Below are positions 1 through 6,514 of a DNA stretch of 17,917 nucleotides, in pieces (within the stretch, counting starts at the first letter, position 1; each line of letters starts with the position of its first letter). The stretch comes from an uncultured Clostridia bacterium. Its GTDB lineage: Bacteria > Bacillota > Clostridia > Lachnospirales > CAG-274. A program made the translations under genes and the position numbers. Location: positions 1 to 17,917 of the forward strand of contig CAJTVH010000020.1 of NCBI GenBank assembly GCA_910579745.1. Reading direction: 5' to 3'. The notes beneath the pieces were generated by a model, which saw only the letters and a program-made list of their open reading frames with translations, made no database searches and was not told the origin of the DNA.

Positions 1-1
1 A

Positions 2-73
2 AATGAGTATTGGTTTGATGATAATGACAAGAGGCTGTATTGGGATAATATTTTGCGTGGTGTGTTTCAATGA
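2..73 (+). CDS. C-terminal end of upstream gene, probably mcrB-like (partial)
   Basis: An open frame enters from outside the window and ends at a TGA at 71-73, giving a 23-residue tail ending in LRGVFQ. Its stop overlaps the start of the next gene (ATGA, 70-73), the tight translational coupling typical of restriction subunit pairs. Because the downstream gene is an McrC-type protein, the usual partner would be the AAA+ GTPase McrB. The visible tail has no diagnostic motif, so the identity rests on context alone. Confidence 0.45.
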   Translation, partial: NEYWFDDNDKRLYWDNILRGVFQ

Positions 74-1128
74 TTAAAAATAAGAGTGTTTTTATAAAAA
101 ATATTTATTATATGCTGTCTTACGCGTTTCAGGCTCTTAATCAATCAACATATGAGGATGTCGGTGTTGAGGAGTTTGACGATATGTACAATCTTTTCGC
201 TTCTATTATGTCTAAAGGTATAGGAGTGCGTTTAAAACGTGGATTATATCGGGAGTATTTAAATTGTCAAGAAGAACTTTGGGTTATGAGAGGAAAAATT
301 AATATAGCGGGAACAATAAAAAATAAGTTAGCTCATAAGCGAACTCTGACTTGTGAGTATGATGAGCTTTTGGAAAATAATTATATGAATCAAATTTTGA
401 AAACGACGGTTTTACTTTTACTTATGAGTAATAAGGTAGGGTTGGTTTATAAAGATGACTTGAAAAAGAAAATGATGTTTTTTTCAAACGTTGATACATT
501 GGAACCAAAAACTATCAAATGGACCTCTATTCGATTTCAACGCGATAACTATGATTATCGTATGCTGATTGGTATTTGTTGGCTTATAATTGAGGGTATG
601 CTTATTACGACGGACAAGGGCAGGTATAAACTGGCTTCTTTTATTGATGAACAGCGAATGTGCCGTTTATATGAAAGATTTATTTTAGAATACTATAAGA
701 GGAATTTTACATCGCTTGCCGTAAGCGCTTCTCAGATACATTGGGTTTTGGACGAAAATAATGAAGGTGAAACTATGCTTCCTGTTATGCGTAGCGATAT
801 TACTCTGCGAAAAGGGAATAATATTCTTATTATCGATGCTAAATATTATACTCATACTACACGAGAATATTATGACAAACGTACGTTACACTCAAATAAC
901 CTGTATCAAATTTTTACTTATGTAAAAAACAAAGACTATAGTTTTGGAAACAAACCTCATAAGGTTTCTGGTATGCTGTTATACGCGAAAACAGATGAGG
1001 AAATTCAGCCGAATAATATATATCAAATGCACGGAAATCAAATTACGGTAAGAACGTTGGATTTAAATTTAGAATTCGTGAAGATTACTGAGCAATTAAA
1101 TAAAATAGTTATTGAGCATTTTCCATAA
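70..1128 (+). CDS. mcrC: McrC-type subunit of a McrBC-like modification-dependent restriction system
   Basis: This 352-residue protein looks like the nuclease partner of a McrBC or LlaJI-type system, which cuts DNA carrying modified cytosine when driven by an McrB-type GTPase. Seen directly: the N-terminal family signature IKNIYYMLSYAF at residues 9-20, and a C-terminal PD-(D/E)XK nuclease core with Asp243 (RSDITL), Asp256-Ala-Lys258 (IIDAKYY) and a following NLYQIFTYV motif with Gln280. All expected catalytic residues are present, so the subunit looks active. The ATG overlaps the stop of the upstream gene, which implies coupled translation. No promoter of its own is seen. Length fits the family. 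Which DNA modification is recognised cannot be read from this subunit, because specificity resides in the McrB N-terminal domain outside the window. Confidence 0.85.
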   Translation: MIKNKSVFIKNIYYMLSYAFQALNQSTYEDVGVEEFDDMYNLFASIMSKGIGVRLKRGLYREYLNCQEELWVMRGKINIAGTIKNKLAHKRTLTCEYDELLENNYMNQILKTTVLLLLMSNKVGLVYKDDLKKKMMFFSNVDTLEPKTIKWTSIRFQRDNYDYRMLIGICWLIIEGMLITTDKGRYKLASFIDEQRMCRLYERFILEYYKRNFTSLAVSASQIHWVLDENNEGETMLPVMRSDITLRKGNNILIIDAKYYTHTTREYYDKRTLHSNNLYQIFTYVKNKDYSFGNKPHKVSGMLLYAKTDEEIQPNNIYQMHGNQITVRTLDLNLEFVKITEQLNKIVIEHFP

Positions 1129-1628
1129 TAAGCCTAAACGCTACAAAGTAAGTTTTATACTAATACTGATAAAAATATGATTTTAAAGTAAAAAAACGAT
1201 AAATTACAGCAATTCTTTATATATAGATTTTAAAAATTTTTAATATGAGACAATAAAAAAAATTATTTAGAGAGTATCTGAAAACAAAAATATGCGCGAA
1301 AAATTATAAAAAATAGAACGAAACAGAAAGGCTTTTCTGTTTAATTGAACCGTTTTCGTTTATTTTTTAATAATTTTTTGGATATTTCGAGTATATAACT
1401 GATAGCTTATTATAGTTTTCAAACACGCTCTAGTATATCAGATTTTATTAAAGTTTTTCTGTTCATTTTTTATTGTTTTTCTATAAATTAAAGGAAGTTT
1501 TAGAAAAAATATTTTATGAGAGATTCTTGCTAAAATTTCAGAGAAAGGTGTTTTAGGCTTTAAAAGTTGAGAGTGTAAAAAAATCTCATAGACATTTAAA
1601 AAATTTTTTTAATAAAATAGTTTTTTAT
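1129..1628. other. Intergenic gap between convergent mcrC and the lipoprotein pseudogene
   Basis: About 500 very AT-rich bases without a plausible gene on either strand. The main content is one inverted-repeat element (1270-1430). A short TTACAGCAATTC stretch near 1202 resembles, in inverse orientation, a sequence near 6234 and may be a relic end of another small element. I found no convincing terminator for either flanking gene. Confidence 0.6.
1270..1430. repeat. MITE-like element, copy A (161 bp)
   Basis: The left end GAGAGTATCTGAAAAC (1270-1285) is matched by the right end GTTTTCAAACACGCTC (1415-1430), imperfect inverted repeats of 16 bp. Both ends abut TA dinucleotides (1268-1269 and 1431-1432), consistent with a TA target. 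The interior is closely similar to copy B at 4427-4588, with long shared stretches such as CGAAAAATTATAAAAAATA and TAATTTTTTGGATATTTCG. The centre also holds a near-palindrome (AAACAGAAA...TTCTGTTT). No coding capacity, so mobilisation would need a transposase elsewhere. The ends recall IS5-group termini, but that is an impression, not a search result. Confidence 0.7.
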
Positions 1629-2522
1629 TTAATTTACATTTGAATTGTCGTAATCAGAATCTGTTACTAAAACATAAGTTGCTGTTCCGTAAAAATTATT
1701 TTTATCAAGATTTTCTTTTTTTCATTCAGCTTTAAATTCATATATTTTGCCCGCTTTTAATTTTAATATGGGATTTTTATAATAATATGTTGTGACTGTT
1801 TGTTTTTTGGTATTGCTGTTATCAATGTCATTTATATCCCATTGGGATACGGTCAATATATCGGGAGATATTTTTGTGGAAAAGGAATAAGGTACGCTGT
1901 CCATTTTATTATATTTAGGTAATTTTAATTTTGAGGCGAAATCTTTTTTCGTTTCTTACGTAGGCTCTAAGCTACATGCCGTTATACTTTTTATTTTGCC
2001 GTTTTCTTTAGAGTTCCATAAATAATTTCCCGATTTAATTTCAAAGGAATTTAATTGATTTGATAAAATATACCACAGTGTAAATTCAGGGGCTGAAGTC
2101 AGCATAATATTATACAGAGCTAATTCTTCTTCCTTATCTAAAACAACAATACTTTCCTCACTGTATTCGGGCAATTTATAATCATATTTTTTATTTGTGT
2201 CTCTCATCAAAATCTGAATGGAATCCCCTCCCTTAACATCAGTTATTTCTCCTTACGACCTGATTACAGAAAAAGCTCCGAGAAAATCGTCCGTATCAGA
2301 AGTGATAATGAGCGAATTGTTATTAATTTCTTTTACATGAGCTTTAATATCCACATAATTAATGGTATTTTTATTAGAGTTTGTTTTGGAAGCTTCTTTT
2401 TGTACAGAGGAAACATTTTTAACATTTTCAGCTTAAGAAATTATGTTTGAATCAGTACCACAACCTGAGAAAACAGTGAATATTCCTATAAAAATAATTA
2501 TATTTTTCAGCCTTGTTTTCAT
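1629..2522 (-). pseudogene. Lipoprotein gene interrupted by four in-frame stop codons
   Basis: Read on the minus strand, one frame runs 298 codons from ATG (2522-2520) to TAA (1631-1629) with no frameshift but four internal stops: TAA at codon 30 (2433-2435), TAA at codon 90 (2253-2255), TAA at codon 189 (1956-1958) and TGA at codon 267 (1722-1724). The start is credible: it has a GAGAGGAG ribosome site inside the end of rtcB, and the protein begins with basic residues, a hydrophobic core and a lipobox FSGC (Cys at about residue 21), so it would be an exported lipoprotein. The mature part is hydrophilic, rich in Lys, Asn, Asp and Ser, with no family I recognise. It follows rtcB by only 5 bases, so they were probably co-transcribed. 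The simplest reading is a recently inactivated gene. Sequencing error or suppression are the alternatives. Confidence 0.75.
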
Positions 2523-2527
2523 GGTTA

Positions 2528-3733
2528 TTACTCCTCTCCCGCTTTAAAATTATATATAGGCTTAATTATATTTATTATTTCCGCTGTATCACTGATATTA
2601 TTTATAATATCCTCTATATTTTTATAAGCCATAGGACATTCATCTAAAGTCGCTTTACCAATAGACGTACTAAAAATTCCATTCATTTGTTTTTTAAACT
2701 CAGAGACGGTAAAAGACTGTTTAGCGGCGGATCTGCTCATTAATCGTCCAGCCCCGTGCGGTGCGGAATTATTCCAATCGTCATTCCCTTTTCCTACGCA
2801 AATTAAAGAACCGTCTCTCATATTTATAGGAATAAGGAGTTTTTCTCCATTATTAGCTGAGACCGCTCCTTTTCTTAAAATCATTGAATCTGTATCAATA
2901 TAATTATGAATAGTTGTAAATTGTTCTATTATATGAAGTTTCATTCCTTTTATTATTTCGTCCATTATAGCTTTTCGATTCAATTCAGCGTATTTTTGGA
3001 CAATTCTCATATCATGAATATACCGCTTGAACAAGTCTCCGGATACATAGGCTAATGATTTGGGAATATTGGTTTTTTTTGTGTTTTTAAAAGCTGTGAT
3101 ACTTTTTTGAATTTCTTTCTCTCTTTTTTGGGATTTTAATTTTTCGATAAGTTCATCAAGATTTTTTTTGGTTGTTCCGTTTAAAGTTTTATACCCTTCT
3201 TCCTGATAGTAATTCGCTACTTCTAAGCCAAGATGTCTGCTTCCGGAATGAACCACAATATAGACATATCCATCATCATCTTTATCGGCCTCTATAAAAT
3301 GATTCCCACCGCCCAGTGTTCCGAGACTTTTTTCGGCTCGGATAGGATTTATTTCCTTATAGCAGTATAAATCCTCTATTGATATGTTGTTAAAATATCT
3401 ATGCGGTTTTTCCCTTATATTAAATCCGGAAGGAATTTTTTCGTAAATTAATTTGTCAAGCTTTTGAGGTTCAATATGTTTTTCCTTGATTTTAACGGTT
3501 TCCATTCCACAGCCTATATCAACACCTACAAGGTTTGGAACAATCTTATCAGCAATAGTCATTGTTGTTCCGATAGTACAGCCGGCTCCGGCGTGAATAT
3601 CGGGCATCAGTCTTATTTTACTTCCCTTTACAAATTCCTGATTACATAATAGCGTGACTTGCGCTATCGAATCCTGATCAACAATATCTGTGAAGATTTT
3701 CGCTGTATTATATTTTCCGTTTACTTCTATCAT
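2528..3733 (-). CDS. rtcB: RtcB family RNA ligase
   Basis: A 401-residue RtcB-type ligase, which joins RNA 2',3'-cyclic phosphate or 3'-phosphate ends to 5'-hydroxyl ends through a Mn- and GTP-dependent histidine-guanylate intermediate, acting in RNA repair or tRNA splicing. The family residues are in place: DIHAGAG (45-51), GVDIGCGM with Asp72 and Cys75, GGGNHF with His145, VHSGSRHLG with His162, His276 in HNYID, and the guanylated-histidine motif PHGAGRLMSR with His326. It is close in length to E. coli RtcB. An AGGAG lies about 14 bases before the ATG, rather far, but no better start is visible. The downstream lipoprotein gene shares its transcript. No RtcA, RtcR or archease gene is nearby. 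The gene is divergent from a tRNA-Lys pair. Confidence 0.93.
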   Translation of the reverse strand: MIEVNGKYNTAKIFTDIVDQDSIAQVTLLCNQEFVKGSKIRLMPDIHAGAGCTIGTTMTIADKIVPNLVGVDIGCGMETVKIKEKHIEPQKLDKLIYEKIPSGFNIREKPHRYFNNISIEDLYCYKEINPIRAEKSLGTLGGGNHFIEADKDDDGYVYIVVHSGSRHLGLEVANYYQEEGYKTLNGTTKKNLDELIEKLKSQKREKEIQKSITAFKNTKKTNIPKSLAYVSGDLFKRYIHDMRIVQKYAELNRKAIMDEIIKGMKLHIIEQFTTIHNYIDTDSMILRKGAVSANNGEKLLIPINMRDGSLICVGKGNDDWNNSAPHGAGRLMSRSAAKQSFTVSEFKKQMNGIFSTSIGKATLDECPMAYKNIEDIINNISDTAEIINIIKPIYNFKAGEE

Positions 3734-4096
3734 ATGTTTTCTCTATTCTCCTGATATTTTGTTACTATAAGTTTACGCTTTAATAAATATGAATTTTATT
3801 ATTGGTTGAATTTTAATTTTCACAATAATATTTATATTGTGTATTTTATGGAAATCAGATGAATTAAAATAGTGAAGTCCATAAAAACACATTTTTTGAA
3901 AGGTATAGAATTGATTTATTTTGTTTAAATTATAATATGTATATGTGGCTATGTCAATCTTATTTAAAATAAGCTTTGTTTTATAGCCAAAAAACTTAGA
4001 AAGAAAGCGATAACTTTATTTTAAACACATTCTAAAACTAAAGTAAGAAAATTTTTTATAATTATGGTATTTCATTGTAAAATGTAGAAAAAAAGC
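3734..4096. other. Divergent intergenic region between rtcB and the tRNA genes
   Basis: About 360 AT-rich bases with no gene. They should hold the minus-strand rtcB promoter. A weak candidate reads, on the minus strand, TTGTGA then about 17 bases then a TAATAA-like box (roughly 3824-3795), and it overlaps the dyad at 3821-3841. A folded-looking segment lies at 3946-3989: TGGCTAT and ATAGCCA arms enclosing the hairpin CTTATTT-A-AAATAAG (3959-3973). Neither has a known match. Confidence 0.4.
3821..3841. promoter_or_regulatory. Candidate operator dyad upstream of rtcB
   Basis: The sequence CACAATA (3821-3827) is repeated in inverse orientation as TATTGTG (3835-3841) around a 7-base AT centre. 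It lies about 90 bases before the rtcB start and overlaps the weak minus-strand -35 candidate TTGTGA. This placement would suit a repressor site. I do not recognise the regulator, and short AT dyads arise easily by chance in this composition. Confidence 0.25.
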
Positions 4097-4125
4097 TTGA
4101 CAAAAATATTATTGGGTTATATAAT
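4097..4125 (+). promoter_or_regulatory. Sigma-A promoter of the tRNA-Lys pair
   Basis: A consensus promoter: TTGACA (4097-4102), a 17-base spacer, and TATAAT (4120-4125). Transcription would begin around 4132, roughly 15 bases before the first tRNA. It is the strongest promoter in the window, as expected for stable RNA genes. Confidence 0.85.
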
Positions 4126-4146
4126 AATATCTAGTTTCGTTGACAC

Positions 4147-4219
4147 GCACCATTAGCTCAGTTGGTAGAGCAGCTGACTCTTAATCAGAAGGTCCAGGGT
4201 TCGAGCCCCTGATGGTGCA
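4147..4219 (+). tRNA. tRNA-Lys(CUU), copy 1
   Basis: A 73-base cloverleaf. The acceptor stem GCACCAT pairs with ATGGTGC (4212-4218) and is followed by discriminator A. The D arm is GCTC/GAGC. The anticodon loop CTCTTAA holds anticodon CTT (4180-4182), reading AAG lysine codons. The T arm is CAGGG, TTCGAGC, CCCTG. The 3' CCA is not encoded and must be added by a nucleotidyltransferase. The outermost anticodon-stem pair appears as a G-A mismatch. Confidence 0.95.
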
Positions 4220-4245
4220 TTTTTACATATTTGTAAATGTGAAGC

Positions 4246-4318
4246 GCACCATTAGCTCAGTTGGTAGAGCAGCTGACTCTTAATCAGAAGGTCCAGGGTT
4301 CGAGCCCCTGATGGTGCA
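4246..4318 (+). tRNA. tRNA-Lys(CUU), copy 2
   Basis: Identical base for base to the first copy, 26 bases after it, with anticodon CTT at 4279-4281 and again no encoded CCA. The two share one promoter and one terminator, so they form a dicistronic tRNA transcript. The short spacer includes the small hairpin TTTACA-TATT-TGTAAA. The perfect identity suggests a recent tandem duplication or ongoing gene conversion. Confidence 0.95.
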
Positions 4319-4324
4319 TTTTTT

Positions 4325-4349
4325 AGCAGAGTTTTCACTCTGCTTTTTT
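4325..4349 (+). terminator. Rho-independent terminator of the tRNA operon
   Basis: A 7-bp stem AGCAGAG (4325-4331) / CTCTGCT (4338-4344) with a 6-base loop, leading directly into a run of T (4344-4349). Position, stem and T-run all fit an intrinsic terminator for the tRNA transcript. Confidence 0.85.
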
Positions 4350-4390
4350 ATGTTATTAAATTTAATTTAGAATAAAAATATGTTTTGATT

Positions 4391-4617
4391 AAGGTATATC
4401 TGAAAATTGAATATAAAAATAAACTAGAGCGTATCTGAAAACAAAAATACGCGCGAAAAATTATAAAAAATAAAATGAAACAGAAAGGCTTTTATATTTA
4501 ATTGAATCGTTTTCGTCTATTTTTTAATAATTTTTTGGATATTTCGCGCATATAACTGATAGCTTATGATAGTTTTTCAGATATTCCCTAATGAAATAAA
4601 GTTTTCAGATATGCCGT
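4391..4617. repeat. Outer inverted-repeat pair enclosing MITE copy B (nested element)
   Basis: The sequence GGTATATCTGAAAA (about 4394-4407) is mirrored by TTTTCAGATATGCC (about 4602-4615), one mismatch in 14. Both resemble the ends of the GAGCGTATCTGAAAAC family. Removing copy B (4427-4588) would leave a small element of roughly 65 bp with these ends. The simplest reading is that copy B inserted into an older, shorter relative. The pair ends about 20 bases before the traX start. Confidence 0.45.
4427..4588. repeat. MITE-like element, copy B (about 162 bp)
   Basis: The left end GAGCGTATCTGAAAAC (4427-4442) is matched by the right end GTTTTTCAGATATTCCC (4572-4588), imperfect inverted repeats with one extra T. 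TA dinucleotides abut both ends (4425-4426 and 4589-4590). The body is nearly the same as copy A along its whole length, so the two derive from one recent ancestor. No coding capacity. Confidence 0.7.
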
Positions 4618-4638
4618 GAATAATTTTGAGGTGATTTT

Positions 4639-5361
4639 TTGTCATCTTTTACTTTAAAATGTATGGCGTATATGTTTATGATTGTTGACCATTGTACCAT
4701 CGCTTTTGAATGGTATAGCGGTTTTCGCTGCATCGGAAGGATGGCTTTTCCGATTTTCGCTTATTTAATTTCTGAGGGGTGCAGATATACTAAAGATTTT
4801 GAAGGGTATATTTTAAGGCTTTTAATTTGCGCGTTTATGTCTGAGTGGATTTATGATATAGTATTTAAAGATGAGATTAATTTATTTTTTGATTTAAACA
4901 TACTATTTACTTTTGCTTTATCCGTATTGGGTATTTATATATTTGAAAGTTTGAGAAAATATGATATTTTTAAGCCATTTGGCTATTTTGTTATTTTACT
5001 GTTTATTATACTGGCGCAATTTTTTAGGTTTGATTACGGTTTTTTGGGTGTAGGGCTTATTTTAGCGTTTTATTTTTTAAAAGATAAAAAACAACAAATT
5101 TTAGCGCTTTTTATATTTACTATCTTAAAGTATAGTTCTGTTATTTGGGGGGTTGTCGCTAAAGAATTTAATATTTTGTTTTTGAGTAATTTTGTTGGAT
5201 ATGTTACGACTCATAATATTTATTCTGTTATATTTTCTTTTATGTCCGCTGTTTTTATATTTTTTTATAATGGGGAAAGAGGTTTTTCTGTAAAATATCT
5301 ATTTTATGTTTTATACCCTTTGCATATTTTTATTATTTATTTATTTGTATATTTGAAATAA
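4639..5361 (+). CDS. TraX family integral membrane protein
   Basis: A 240-residue, strongly hydrophobic protein of the TraX family. F-plasmid TraX acetylates pilin, but chromosomal Firmicute members have no settled role, so acetyltransferase activity is only a family-level guess. Visible signatures are the N-terminal LKCMAYMFMIVDH (IVDH at 15-18) and FRCIGRMAFPIFAYLISEG (29-47), followed by repeated hydrophobic segments to the C-terminus, probably seven or eight membrane helices. I chose the TTG at 4639 because a near-perfect GAGGTGAT site (4628-4635) precedes it at normal spacing and the family's conserved N-terminus begins at once. No conjugation genes lie nearby. The next gene follows after 33 bases, so the two are likely co-transcribed. 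Its upstream region is occupied by nested MITEs, and no clear promoter is seen. Confidence 0.82.
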   Translation: MSSFTLKCMAYMFMIVDHCTIAFEWYSGFRCIGRMAFPIFAYLISEGCRYTKDFEGYILRLLICAFMSEWIYDIVFKDEINLFFDLNILFTFALSVLGIYIFESLRKYDIFKPFGYFVILLFIILAQFFRFDYGFLGVGLILAFYFLKDKKQQILALFIFTILKYSSVIWGVVAKEFNILFLSNFVGYVTTHNIYSVIFSFMSAVFIFFYNGERGFSVKYLFYVLYPLHIFIIYLFVYLK

Positions 5362-5394
5362 TTTTTATATATAATTTGTGAGAAGGATGGTTTT

Positions 5395-5841
5395 ATGGAA
5401 ATTTATATAGACGCTGACGGCTGTCCTGTTGTTGAGCTGACAATAGCCGCCGCTTTTGAAAATGGATTGAAATCAACAATTATTTGTGATACGGCCCACA
5501 TTCTTAATTTTGATAACGTTGAGACAATAGTAGTTGAGAAAGGAGCGGACAGCGTTGATTTTTTAATTATAAATAAAGTTAAAAAAGGCGATATCGTTAT
5601 AACACAAGATTATGGGCTTGCCGCTATGTGTATTGTGAGAGATACTATTCCCATAAATCCCAACGGTTTTGTGTATACTAACAAGAATATCGACAATATG
5701 CTTTTTAAAAGGTATGTCTCAAGGCAAATAAGACGCGCCGGAGGAAAAACGCCGAATATGAGAAAAAGAAAATCTATTGATAACGAAAATTTTAAAAAGT
5801 GTCTTTTAGAGGTTATAAGAAAAAATATAAAATGTGATTAA
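5395..5841 (+). CDS. yqxD: YaiI/YqxD family (UPF0178, DUF188) protein
   Basis: A 148-residue soluble protein of the widespread YaiI/YqxD family, related in fold to PIN-like nuclease domains, with no firmly established function. Conserved features are DADGCPV (6-12) at the N-terminus, the acidic TQDYGLAAM stretch (70-78), and RAGGKTPN (114-121) near the basic C-terminal tail. The pattern of Asp residues at strand ends would suit metal binding, which is inference. An AGAAGGATG ribosome site precedes the ATG. It lies 33 bases after the TraX-family gene on the same strand. I see no terminator after it. Confidence 0.88.
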   Translation: MEIYIDADGCPVVELTIAAAFENGLKSTIICDTAHILNFDNVETIVVEKGADSVDFLIINKVKKGDIVITQDYGLAAMCIVRDTIPINPNGFVYTNKNIDNMLFKRYVSRQIRRAGGKTPNMRKRKSIDNENFKKCLLEVIRKNIKCD

Positions 5842-5965
5842 TTTAAATTTGAGATGGATTTTTAAATATTTTTTTGTAAGGTGAAATAAATATATAATTT
5901 TTTGAATTAATTTAGATGAATACACGTAAAATATAAAAAAACGCTGCTGTTCACAGTTTATACTA

Positions 5966-6144
5966 CATTGTGTCTGAAGACTAAAATATACTGAGAAATC
6001 ACAAAAAGTAAAAATTTGAAGTAAATTTGTTTTGTTTTTTGTAATTTTTTTGATATTTTTTAAATTTAAAGAAATATGTTGTATTTTGATGAAATTTAGT
6101 ATTTATATGTTTTTAACAACCTATATAGTTTTTCAGATACGTTT
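5966..6144. repeat. MITE-like element, copy C, diverged (about 179 bp)
   Basis: The left end CATTGTGTCTGAAGAC (5966-5981) and right end GTTTTTCAGATACGTTT (6128-6144) match the family of copies A and B with several differences, and again TA abuts both ends (5964-5965, 6145-6146). The interior keeps the same general order of A-rich then T-rich blocks but has drifted. It looks like an older insertion of the same family. Confidence 0.5.
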
Positions 6145-6256
6145 TAATCTCAAATAAAAATATAAATATAACGTTTTTTTATTATAGTAATTCCGGTATA
6201 AGATAAATAAAGAAAAAAATGTTTTTTGTGAGATGGAATTGCTGTAAGTGAGAACT

Positions 6257-6451
6257 TATAGTCAATTAAATTAAAAATAAACAAATCGAACGGCTTAAAA
6301 TTTTTTTCTTAATTAATCAGTCTAAATTAGGTACAAATATTATATTTTTGTTTGCCGTATTGTGAAAATAATTCTAAGCTTGTTTCTTTTTGCTCATTTT
6401 TTAATTATAGCGATTGGTGAAATTTTTATTGTTTCTCTATAATTGACTATA
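6257..6451. repeat. Inverted-repeat element of the TATAGTCAATTA family (about 195 bp)
   Basis: TATAGTCAATTA (6257-6268) recurs as its exact reverse complement TAATTGACTATA (6440-6451), a perfect 12-bp terminal repeat. The first 24 bases match the start of a second element at 8554 in all but one position, which supports a dispersed family rather than chance. It has no coding capacity. Its right end overlaps the -10 box proposed for asnB. Confidence 0.55.
6414..6443 (+). promoter_or_regulatory. Candidate asnB promoter
   Basis: TTGGTG (6414-6419), an 18-base spacer and a consensus TATAAT (6438-6443). Transcription would begin near 6450, giving a leader of about 120 bases. The -10 box lies within the right terminal repeat of the 6257-6451 element. 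TTGACT at 6443 followed by TATACT at 6462 was considered, but its 13-base spacing is too short. Confidence 0.5.
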
Positions 6452-6459
6452 TTTTTTGC

Positions 6460-6514
6460 TTTATACTAAAACGGTATTTAGTATAAAAGTGATAATTTCT
6501 ATTATCACTTTTAT
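6460..6514 (+). promoter_or_regulatory. Two overlapping inverted repeats in the asnB leader
   Basis: First dyad: 11-bp perfect arms 6460-6470 and 6477-6487 (core TTATACTAAA / TTTAGTATAA) around ACGGTA. Second dyad: 14-bp perfect arms 6483-6496 and 6501-6514 (ATAAAAGTGATAAT / ATTATCACTTTTAT) around TTCT. They share 6483-6487, so the full-length hairpins cannot both form in RNA. The second is followed by a U-poor stretch, so it is not a classic terminator. They could be an attenuator, an mRNA-stability element, or DNA operator sites. The second dyad ends 56 bases before the start codon. Confidence 0.55.

Noticed and set aside
1956..2210. Two separate small genes at 1956-2210 and 1722-1904 on the minus strand
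   Set aside because: They share a single frame with the lipobox N-terminus and the 1629 stop, so they are segments of one interrupted gene.
1629..2522. Stop-codon reassignment as explanation of the four internal stops
   Set aside because: Other genes in the window end at TAA (and one at TGA) exactly where their families end, so neither codon is generally read as sense.
3464..3649. Plus-strand open frame inside rtcB
   Set aside because: It lies opposite the conserved metal-binding core of RtcB and shows no independent signal.
6443..6467. Promoter TTGACT with TATACT before asnB
   Set aside because: The 13-base spacing is too short for sigma-A recognition. The TTGGTG/TATAAT pair just upstream is better.
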